This document shows, in pieces, positions 41,880 through 52,700 of a DNA stretch of 64,000 nucleotides; the stretch's first letter is position 1; each line of letters opens with the position of its first letter. A model generated the notes under the pieces. It saw only the letters and a program-made list of their open reading frames with translations. It was not told where the DNA came from and did no database searches. The stretch lies in the NCBI GenBank assembly GCA_012845835.1, contig JABAKD010000021.1, forward strand, positions 4,526,706 through 4,590,705, given 5' to 3'. Position numbers and translations under genes: made by a program. Origin of the DNA: Undaria pinnatifida. Lineage: Eukaryota; Sar; Phaeophyceae; Laminariales; Alariaceae.

Positions 41880-43824
41880 ACCCCCATGGTGCTCCATGGG
41901 GTACTTATCCGGCCCTCCATGGGGTACTCATCCAACCCCATGGTGCCCCAAGGGACCCCATGGGACACCCCATGGTGCCCAATCAGAGACCCCATAGGAC
42001 CTCATGGGGTACTTGCCCATGGGAGCCACCATTGGACCCCGTGAGAGACCCATACAAACCCCATCGGAGATCCCATGCGAGAACCATGGGACCCATCGGA
42101 GAACTTATGGGATCCCATGGAATACTTATACACAACCTCATCGAGACTCTATGGGGCCTCATGGGGTATTTATCGGACCCCACGGGAGACTCCATGGGCT
42201 ACTTATCCGGCCCCATGGGAAATTTCATGGTGCTCCATGGGGTACACATCCGACCCCATGGTGCCCCATGGGACCCCATGGGACACCCCATGGTGCTCAA
42301 TCGGAGACCCCATACGACCCTATGGGGCACTTATTCGACCCCATGGAAGATCCCTCATGGTTCCACGTCGGGTAATTATTCCACCCCATGGTGCCCCATG
42401 GAACCCCATGGGCTACTTATCCCACCCCATGGGAGACCCCATGGGAAACCCCATGGTGCCCCATGGGACCCTATGGGGCACTTATCCCATCCCATGGGAG
42501 ACCCATGGGGTACTTATCTGATCCCATGGGACTCCATGGTGCCCCATGGCGCCCCACGGGGTACTTATCCCACCCCTACCGTGCTTCGATACGACTATTC
42601 TGCTACAGAAGTATTGCTGAGACCCCATGGGGTCACATAGGGTGTCCCGTGGGGTCCTTAGCCGACCCCATTGTGCCCCATTGGAGACCCATGGGATCTC
42701 CCATGAGGTGGCATGAGTACCCCATAGGGCACGATGGGGTCTCCCATGGCGCACCATGGGGGCCCATGGGGATGGAATATGTACCCCATGGGGCACCATG
42801 GGGTCCCGTGGGGTGCGACAAGTATCCCGTCGGGCAACATGGGGCACCATGGGGTCGGTACTTGGGGTGGGATAAATACCCCATGGGGTTTCAGGGGCTC
42901 GCCATGGGTTCCACGGGGTCAGATAAGTACTCCATGGTGCCCCATGCGGTCCCAATCCTATGGAGTCCGATAGGTACCCAATGCGGCGCCATGGGGCACG
43001 ATGGGGTGGGATAAGTACCCCTCGGGGCCCCATGGGGCACCGTCGGGTCGGCTAAGTACCCCGCGAGGCCACTTGGGACATCTTGAGGTGGGATAAGTGC
43101 CCTATAGTGTACATGGGGTTCCACGGGGTCTCCCATGGGATCGAATAAGTACCCCATGGGGCCCCATGGAGTTGGATAAGTGCCCCTTGCGGCACCATGG
43201 GGCCCCATGGAGCCGGGTGAGTATCCCACGGGGCACCATGGGGTCGGATAAGTACCTCATGGGGCACCATGGGGGTCGATGGGTTAGAATACGTACCCCA
43301 TGGGGCACCGTGGGGCACCATGAGGTCCCATGGCGTCGTATACGTAACCCATGGGGCCCCGTGGGGTCTGCGATGGGGTGGGATAAGTACTCCATGGGGG
43401 TTCATGGGGCACCATGGGGTCCACCAAAGGGTCAATTGGGGTCCCATGGAGTCGGATAAGTACCCCATGGAGGCCCATGGGGCACAAGAGGGTGATAAGT
43501 ACCTCATGGGGCGCCATGGGGTCGGGTACCTATCCCACGGGGCACCATCGGGTCGGACAAGTACTCCATGGGGCCCCATGGGGTGGAATAAGTACCCCAT
43601 GGGGCACATAGGGTTCTGGACATGGGGTCGGACAACTCCAATGTGCCCACCGCGGTCTCATGGGGTTCCATGGGGTCGGATAAGTACCCGATGGGGCACC
43701 ATCATAGGGTGGGATAAGTGCCATATGGGGCACCATGGGCTGGGCTAAGTTCCCATGGGGTCCCGTGGGGTTCCATGGGGTCGGACAAGTACCCCATGCT
43801 GCCCCATGGGGTCCACCAGGGGGT

Positions 43825-44063
43825 CGGAAAGTACCCCGTGGAGGGGGGGGCATAGGGCATCATGGGGTGGGATAACAACCCTATGGGGCACCATGGGGTC
43901 ACATAATTGCCACACGTTGTCCTATAGGGTCCCATGAGGTCCCATGGGCCCCGTGGAGGGGGGGGGCATAGGGCATCATGGGGTGGGATAACAACCCTAT
44001 GGGGCACCATGGGGTCACATAATTGCCACACGTTGTCCTATAGGGTCCCATGAGGTCCCATGG
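43825..44063. repeat. 118-bp duplication inside the minisatellite
   Basis: The segment with CCGTGGAGGGGGGG, GCATAGGGCATCATGGGG, CACATAATTGCCACACG and TTGTCCTATAGGG occurs twice in tandem. Confidence 0.85.
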
Positions 44064-44084
44064 GGCTCCATGTGGCCTCCGATT

Positions 44085-44517
44085 GGGTCGGATAAATATC
44101 CCATGGGGCATCATGGGCTGGGATAAATACCTTATGGAAAACCATGGAGTCCCACCGGATCGGATAAGTACCCTACAATGCCCAATAGGGTCTCCCATGG
44201 GGCACCAAATGGGCCCCAAGGATGTCCCGTGGGTCACCCGTGGGATGCTCAAAGGTTGCCAATGAGAGAACTAAAACAATCCTCACGGAAAAACGACGGC
44301 GGGGGGTCGGATAAATATCCCATGGGGCATCATGGGCTGGGATAAATACCTCATGGAAAACCATGGAGTCCCACCGGATCGGATAAGTACCCTACAATGC
44401 CCAATAGGGTCTCCCATGGGGCACCAAATGGGCCCCAAGGATGTCCCGTGGGTCACCCGTGGGATGCTCAAAGGTTGCCAATGAGAGAACTAAAACAATC
44501 CTCACGGAAAAACGACG
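44085..44517. repeat. 214-bp duplication at the minisatellite end
   Basis: 44085-44298 and 44304-44517 are almost identical and carry GGTCGGATAAATATCC at the left and CACGGAAAAACGACG at the right, with a 5-bp spacer. The right half (GATGCTCAAAGGTTGCCAAT) is not part of the CCATGG unit. Confidence 0.92.
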
Positions 44518-44869
44518 TCATGCCATATCGACTGCGACAAGAAAATGCCGTAGGTAGCAGCAAGGAGGCGAAGCTTGTTTGTTCTCGAAGCATCTTACGT
44601 GTTTGTTTCTGCAGGCTGCTGGGTAAAATGAAGCCAGGCGAGCCAACACGCACATCAGGATTTCTTCTGGCCGCACATACGTGCCCAATCAATGAAAAGC
44701 AAAGGCCAAAAGATCCAAATCGCGACAGTTTCATTATTGTTCCCTTGGGTAACAAAACGCTTGTGGCCACACTCAAGTGGGTTCGAATTCAGGGGCACCG
44801 CTATCGTGTCCTGCTGTATCGTCCGTGAACAATAGATAGGGCATCTCCCAATAAAAATCACCCATTTAG
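44518..44869 (+). other. Possible exon, unassigned
   Basis: After TTTGTTTCTGCAG a frame from 44615 to a TGA at 44828 reads SFIIVPLGNKTLVATLKWV and IQGHRYRVLLYRP. The acceptor is good and the peptide looks coding-like, but no partner exon or family was recognised. Confidence 0.25.
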
Positions 44870-45085
44870 TATATTACGAGTACCAACAACGCAGCTTGCA
44901 AAGATGAGGATTGACCTGAAATTCGTCGAACTCACGGCTGACGTCCTTGAAAATTAGTTATAAAAACACTGTCAATTATACGAACATACTCCGAGTATAA
45001 AAATATTTCAAGAACGTCAGCCGTGAGTTCGACGAATTTTCGGGTCAATACTCATCTTTGCAAGCTGCGTTGTACTCGTAATATA
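44870..45085. mobile_element. MITE, 216 bp with about 90-bp inverted ends
   Basis: The left end TATATTACGAGTACCAACAA and the right end GTTGTACTCGTAATATA are inverted. The arms continue inward through GCAGCTTGCAAAGATGAG, GAATTCGTCGAACTCACGG-like sequence and CTGACGT. Only about 40 bp of AT-rich loop separates them. No ORF. A diverged right arm alone is at 51780-51855. Confidence 0.82.
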
Positions 45086-46659
45086 CCATGTGGACTATCA
45101 CACCAGGTAGCGAAACTCGGTTTTCGCGTGATCGCAACATGTTCGTTTCTCCCGGTTGCTGGGTGGTCGAACAGAAGAATCCGTCAGCTCGCTAGGATCA
45201 TTTCTTGTCTACAAGTTCCCAAGTGTATGACGTGAGTACTCGTAACGAGAAGGGCTTCTTGGGTGTTGGTACCAGCGACGACTCCCTGGAGTTTGTTTCG
45301 GGATGCAAGGCACTTGCTGTCGAATCTGACTTACGTCTGAAATACGATGTGAAGGACGGACACATTTCTTGGGCTTTATGCGAAAAAAAAAAAACACGGT
45401 AGACTTGAGAAACTGGGAAATACACGGCGTGTACGTACGAGAGTTGTGCGGATGTGTGCTTCAAAAACCCCGCAAAATACATACGAACGAACACGCGAAG
45501 ATTGCCGCAGAAGACAAAGCTCAGCGAGTGAGTAGTGAGGAGCGAAGCGTCAAAAATATAATCGATTATCGCGAAGCGTGATGAGTAGAGCCCGGCCAGC
45601 CGTTGCTCGGGTGTGGAACTTAGCATATTCAGCACCCAATTAAGCCCACCAAATCAATACTGACGGTGAACAGGAATGGGGGCAGCAAGCCGCGCACAAC
45701 GGCGCACGTACGGAGTTAACTCAAAAAGACGCTTGGCAGGCAGGCCCGCCCGCAAGCTTACACCTTCCCCAAGCGCGTAACAACGCTCGATGCGGTAGAG
45801 GCCGAAGCTCTCTCTAAAAGGGTCATCACAAGGAAATACATTCTAGAACCTTCTAGTGGCAGACGAAAGGGTCGACAAAAACGCCGAGGAAAGTAAGGAG
45901 ATTCCTACCCACCCGGCCTCCTTCAAGCGCGAAAACAGAAGCCCATACGTGGGATAGAAACCGACCCGCCGGCTGTAATCGCAAGAACAACGCCACACCA
46001 GACGTTGCATAACGAAGCGACTGTTACACAGAATCAGCCGAAAAAATGAAGACGGTCGGAAGCACCGCTTTCGTGTTTGATTTTGCGGTAAAATTACGTT
46101 GTGGTCGCCGCCGTTTCCTTCCAACACCAGGGGGGAGACCAGAGGAGGCGGCACCCGCTGCACGCCATAATACGTGTATGCGCCGCGGAACTCCACACGC
46201 CTAAAATTCAATTGGAAACCCCTGGGCATATGTGTTTCGTCGTCAGAAGCGCGCGCCACGGCGTATTCTGTCGCGTGGTGCGCCCCGCCCGAGTCAATCC
46301 CCTCTACTCTCTGATGATGGACGGCGCGTATTGTGTGTAACATGTGGTCGCCAGGGAACAGACATCCCGTGTACATCCCCGGGTTTCTTCTAGACCATAA
46401 AACACTAACAGCTCAACTGTCAGCACGCGCGCAGGCAGAGCAGCGCCCATGGACACACCAGGCCCTGTTCCGCCGCGCGCATTCCCCCTGGTTCACCCCC
46501 GAACTTCCCCAACCCTTAGGGCCCGCAGTGAGGGTATATTATTCGGTGTCCGACCGACCTCTTCCGCATCGGGCTTTCATCAGTTCCGACGACGTGACGG
46601 TGTGCGAGGTACGCGCGCAAAACCTATAATTTATGGACGGGGATAACAATTAAAAAAAA
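45086..46659. other. Intergenic, no supported gene
   Basis: Small plus-strand frames (45205-45402, 45369-45581) and a minus-strand 177-aa ORF (45843-46376) are open, but show no recognised motifs, signal peptide or splice logic. Confidence 0.4.
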
Positions 46660-46795
46660 TCAGTAGCCCTGGCCGGCAAGAAGAGGCACGGCGCCGGGGA
46701 TCCAGTGCTCGGAGGCGCATGCTGCGACGGAGAGCATCGCCAGGCGGCCGTTCTTGAGCTCCTGCAGCCTAAGCTTCTCCATGTCCTTCGGCGAC
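46660..46795 (-). CDS. LHC exon 6 (helix 3, C-terminus)
   Basis: Starts after CGGCGCCACAAG. Reads SPKDMEKLRLQELKNGRL then AMLSVAACASEHWIPGAV, PLLAGQGY and TGA. ELKNGRLAM is the conserved third-helix chlorophyll-binding motif. Confidence 0.93.
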
Positions 46796-49700
46796 CTTGT
46801 GGCGCCGGCGTGATCGATGGGAGCAAAAGAAGGCAAAGGAAGGGGTTTCTGTCAGGACCTTGTTTTGCTTTGCTGTCGATTCTGTTTGTCGCTTCAATAC
46901 TCAATCAAGCACATGTAATATGGTTTATACTTTACGCGTGCTCACGCACTCAGGGAACGGCTGAGTAGTTCATTGTAAACGTTTTTTCGAATTTTTTTCT
47001 GGTTATTTTGCTAGTTGCGTTTTTACACAAACGCAGGTTATATTTGCGCATTTTCCATGCGTCTTCACGCAACCAAGGAAAGGCTGAGTCATTATGTACG
47101 TTTTTATTCTTTGCGCTCGAAAATATACTTTTGCTTGTTCTTTTTTGCGCTTCGATATTGGAATATTTTCATGTGTGTCCACGCGCTCGAGGCCAGCTGA
47201 GGCTTTGCCTTGTCGAACCTCCTGTACTTTTTGGGCCGCCGCGCTTTGCCGCGCCAACGGGGTCCACGCGAGTAAAAACCCTCAGCAAGGGCTTTCTGCC
47301 AGTCGTGGCTAAAGGCCCCATGCAACCCAAAAATTACATGAACAGACGGCAGCGACAGATCACGAATTATGTCACGCGTGAACACTGTGTTGACGTTCGC
47401 ACCCCAGATCCATGCAGCCAATCACATCACTTGAGTGACGAAAGGCCGCGGGTTACCACAACAACAAAAAAACGAGAGGCCGCCAGAGTCGGCTTCCACA
47501 CAAACAGGTTCACTATTTAGCAGCCCGCACTACAACGGAGAACGACCCCCCCCCCCCCGCCTTCCCTAAAAACGAGAACTGCGTGTTAGAACTGCTGTGC
47601 TACGATGCTTTGAGGATACCTACAAGTCAAGCCGAAATTGTCAAAACGTTGTCCTCGGTCCTCAAGGTATCTAAGTCGGGACTTCAGAAGGGAAAAGGTG
47701 TCAGAACGAGGCAACCGTTACAGCATTGGCCAATCGCGGCAAACCGAGCTGACGCGTCCGGGGATGAGAGACGAAGAATTCGAACTTCGATTCAACGAGT
47801 GGTGTCGCACGCGAAAATAATACAGATATCTACTGCTGCCTTCTCCCACCGTGCGGCTGATGAGATCGCACTCCTTACGTAGATAGTCGCTGTACCCGGG
47901 TCCCGAGACGGTTCGACAGGGAACGACAGATGCACCGTCTGAATCCCATGAAATATTGTTACTCCAAACAAGCGCAAAACCAAACTGGTTTTCACTGCTG
48001 CGCACTTCCACGAGTTAGTAACATAGGAACCCCTGCATGTTCTCGCTGTATGTATACCTGGGTCCCAAAATGATCGTAAGATCGCAACCCTTCACACCTC
48101 GGATAGATGACGACCTATCATATACCAGGTAGATCATACAGATCATATACAGTAGATCCTGCAGCTGCCGTTGCGAGATGCTGTGAAGAATATGTCAAAT
48201 CTGTACACCGACAACACAATCCAACCCTGGTGAGAGCTACTACAGTAGATCATACAGATCGAACTGTTACTACCCGGTAGCATGACCGTGCAGATATTCC
48301 CTGGACGATCTAGATCATCAAGTGAGAATCAGTCATCTGTCCGACGAGTGCAACCGAGTAAGTCACCACTCTTGGTCCCAAAAAGGTCTATACATGAGAA
48401 GCGAATATATTTATATAACCTACCAGGTACCTGGTACCTACACTGACAAAAACCCGCACCCCAGATTGAAGGTGCTCATAATGTGTCTCCCAAACAGGCA
48501 GGGGCAAGATTTGCTATCGTATGATCCGAAAACAGGTAAGGAGGGGCTGGCGTTGAGCTGATGTCCGTATAGACGTCATGTCCTCAACATATCGCATGAC
48601 ACTGGGCGGTGGAAAAAAGGGAGGGCGGGGATATCCACCCGTGAAGATTGACAACGCTGTTAATACATACCCGGTACGTTGCAGCAAAGGACGCCAGGGT
48701 TCGCTTCACGCAAGAGCTTCTGGTTATTTACGCGCGTACGCGCTGAATAAATATGAACCTTTATGATAGTGCTCCTACAGTAGGCACTATTGGTATGTGG
48801 CGACGGGAAAGCCCCGGAATTCACAGTCCGAGAACAGGGTCGCTCCAGACAATTCTCAACCTACCGCAACCCCACAACCCACGCGACAGGACAAAACTGG
48901 TGGCACCGCAGGCACCACACGTCCAATGAGAAATCCGTAACACGCACACAAGGGCGGGGAGCCAGACGCAAGGGCGGCGGAGAGTGGTCATCTAAAAGGA
49001 TCGTCTTAGTTTGTGATAGACAACGCGCGAAAACCGTGAAAGAAGGCTGGCAAAAAACAAACCAGCTTTTCAAAACCGTAAGCAAGGAAAAACTTGTTTT
49101 TCACGACTGAGTTACAAATAAATACCCACACGGTTTCTTCCAGAAAATAAACCTGAAACAGCTCCAAGGACAAAAACATTACCTGGAACACAGCTCTTTC
49201 CCAACAAGAAAACGGGTCACACGTCTGAGAGGTCAGATGCCTATTCATGTTTTACGCACATCCCTTTTCATGAGTTATGTCTCAGGGCAGATCGATCCCC
49301 GGTTCATATGATCTGCATCATCTATAGATAATGTTGCAGGGTGAGGGACGGGGCGATCTGAATGAGCAGGCACATGTTTCCTGGGTTGGATCGGGACCAC
49401 ACAGATCCTGCGCGACTCATTGTAAGGATCTAGATGATCAAGATCGACATCTGCCCGGTGTGTGAAACGATTACAGCTATCGACACAAAAAGTTATACAA
49501 AACTCACGGCTTCTTCAAGAAGATCCCGAGGTCGCCCGCGTCGCGGTCCCCCCCCCCGCTCCACATGTCGCCGGGGTACGTCGCTCCCTCCGCCACCGCG
49601 AAGAAGAGCATCAGCTATTCAAGGGACGCCACGGGTTCATGCAAAGACGAAAGGGAGAGGCAAGCGAACAAATTAAAACCGATGGTTAGAAGGGAGAGTG

Positions 49701-52700
49701 AGAGGTGGGGGGGAGACGGAGCAAGAAAAGGCTTTCCGCTCCGATAAAACGTCACGACACACTAACAAATATAAGCTGTCACTATAAGAACTGCTGGTAC
49801 AAAAAAGTAACTGCTAAGCATTGGGAGGTGACGCTGTTTGACGAAGTGCTGGCGTGCGCTATTAATAGGGCGTTGGAGCCTAATGGAAGGCTGGTGAACG
49901 AGTCTAAAAATCTTACAAACCCCTAATGCAGCCGAAGGCACGGGTTCCTACACAAAACACAACCAACCTGGACAAAAACAACGCCATACGGGCAACACAC
50001 CTCCCATCGCCGACCAAACACAAAAAATGAACACGCACATTCATGAGGCGATGCGCGTCAGCGGAGAAACCTTGTACGACCGGTACTGCGACGGGTTACA
50101 CGGTCCGTACGTACGATTCACGGACGTACCTATGACCCAGTGAACGACCTACACGGACCTGATTGGCAAAGTCTAGCTTACTTACAAAAACCACATTCCC
50201 CCGCATACATGTGCTTCCCGCAGGAACATTACGCATGGGAATATTTTGCATTATTATCAGTACCTGGGCAAGACCCTCGGGGTTTTTGGACGCAAACTCG
50301 TTGAACTGGTCATACCACGGCACCGCCTCGTAGCCAAGCCCGGGGAACATGAAACCCGCCTGGGCAGCTGCCGACGGGTTTCATAATCGCAAAGGGAATG
50401 GGGGCGGGGGATGGGGGGGGGGGGGGTAGAGGGTTCAGTCAGTCTAAATATGGCATGCGAAAGGTACTTGATGATTTCGAGAATGGTGCGGAGGGGGGGG
50501 GAGGGCGTTAAGTCGTTATATTAATATCGCGTTCGACAGGTTTTTTATTGGCGCAAGGGTATTTATTTTGTGGAGGAAGGGGGGGGGGTGGGGGGAGGGT
50601 AAACATTTCATGCGTGGCCGAAGTCGCATGACGAACGACCCTCGCATTCCTACAAAGCAGGAACAGAGCATGTCGGCTTGGGGTGGGGGGTTAGTTTGTC
50701 TATACACGTATGTTGTGTAACGGACAGCACTACTATAGTATGGCCCCACCAACATGTAACCCAAGGGTCGAACGTCAGGCTAACTTGCTAAGGTTTCCTG
50801 TTCACGGACGGAGGGGTTAGGGGAGTCAGTGGGTCTGTCGACGTCGTGTACGTAACGGACAGCACTCATGTTTAAATAGCAGAGGGCTTATCGCAAAACT
50901 GGGGCCGTATTATACCACTTCTCTGTTGGTTTGTGGACAGGGGACATCCAGGGTGCATCTCCAGTTTTCCAAAAGTGGCGTGAATTTTCCACCTGAAACA
51001 TGCGTTACAGTAGAGACGAAGAATAGTAAAACATCGTCTCATGTCGACGGTAGGGACGAGGTGCTCACTCATGACCGGCGCTGACGCTGCGCAATCGACC
51101 CGAAAAACACAAAAAAAACACCGCCACAACTACACCACCCCCCCCCCCCGTGCAAGCATCAAACGGCAACGCCTTTTTCAGCCATCACGAAGAAGCTCGT
51201 TCTGGCGTGATGCCCAGCCCTACTCGCCGGCACTTTTTCCGGCGCGGCGCGACGTGGAGCGGCGGCGGGGGAAGTGGAGTAGTCAAGGTTTCCCAGGGAA
51301 AAATAAAAACACCAGCGCAATACGTGCGGGCTCCTTGAAACTTCATCGTACAAAAAGAAAGTGTCTGTCTCACTCACCCCAGATGCCGACGAATGCCAAC
51401 ATGCAGATTCTGCAGTGCTTGATCTCCGCCTCTTGAAGCCACTGCAGCCAAACGACACAAAACCCGTCACCAGAGGGAGGAGGCATGGGGGGGGGGTCGG
51501 TGAACCAAAGGCTATATCGATGCGCAAGCAAGTACGCAGAACGGAGGCGGGAATGGAGGGGGGGGGGGGGGATGAGGGGCGCCACCGCGACTACCATGCG
51601 CGACAGCTACACATCGGAGGCGCGCGCGCGTGCGTGGCCCTTGAGACTGAATGAGCAGCGAAGGCGTCAAATGCTGCGGTGGAACGGGAGCGCCGACGGC
51701 AACGCAGGCGTATGTCCGGTTCAAATGCTAGGCGATCAACTCTCTTAATATCATTTTCTAGGCTGCTTTTTTCATAATACTATTTCAAATACGTCAGCTG
51801 TGCGTTCGAAGATTTTAAGGGTCAATGCTCATCATGGCAAGCTGTGCGATACAGTTAGTGGCGCAAAATCGATATACCGTACGCGACAAATAAAGAAAGG
51901 CGAACCCCGCGCGCAAGTGGCGGTAGTTGCACACGACAGGACCACCCTTGCACCACCGCTTACCCCGCTAAGAGTCCCAAAACCCCCTTTAGAGCCCCGA
52001 AACTCCTCCCTATACTAACTCCAAGTATTTCGCCCCCTAAAACGGTTTTCTATTGAAACGGCGTTAACACAGGGAGTTACGCTTACCAGGGACGCGTCTC
52101 AACGACATCTATACCGCACCACACCGTAAACCAACAAGAACCACATACACTGCCGCGTCAAAAAAAAACTGGCGACATCTAAAATCACTCCGTCTTATAT
52201 CGTTCCGTCATTTTCAAGGCTCCATCCGGGCACAACGCAAGAGCAGCGCACTATATTTACGTACCTGGTATATATATATTAATTCGTTTGCTAATCCCGT
52301 TTATTATCTACGCACTTTTTCGCGCTTCATTCTTCATCACGTTATTACCTCGTCGACCCGCGTCGACTTGTGCTTACCCACGTCATAAACCACGCGCTCG
52401 CCAGATGATGTCTCTAGAAAATAAAAATCTTCATACCGAGGTTCTAACCCCTGACTACAACCTTAGTAGTGTTCGAGGTTATCCACTAGACCACTGGGGC
52501 GACCGGCTCATTGGGCACTATCTTGGGCGCATCTTAAGCCAAAAGACAGTCGGTCAAGCCAGAGGGCAGCAAGATATGCCAGAGGCCAGCCAACGTAGCC
52601 AGCAAAGCCACGAATACGCCAGGAAGCAGCAAGCAAAGCAAGCGAGAATCAAGCAAAGTAAACCAGGCGAGCAGAGACTAGCTAGGGACGCCAGAGCGGC

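Larger units (their letters stand above)
41880..44517. repeat. CCATGG-rich minisatellite with internal strand reversal
   Basis: From 41880 to about 42590 units read CCATGGTGCCCCATGGGACC with GGGGTACTTATCC. From about 42610 to 44517 they read in reverse complement, GGATAAGTACCCCATGGGGC. Units vary from about 30 to 60 bp. The switch lies in a non-repetitive spacer at about 42585-42620 (CTTCGATACGACTATTCTGC). Many frames stay open, giving Pro/His/Gly/Trp peptides, but this follows from the repeat itself. Confidence 0.92.

Noticed and set aside
41960-43748. Long ORFs (up to 226 aa) rich in GPHGAPWG in the CCATGG array
   Set aside because: Several frames on both strands are open at once because the repeat lacks stop triplets; typical of minisatellites.
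52435-52507. Candidate tRNA gene on the minus strand
   Set aside because: A and B boxes are recognisable but acceptor and T arms do not pair; better explained as a SINE head.
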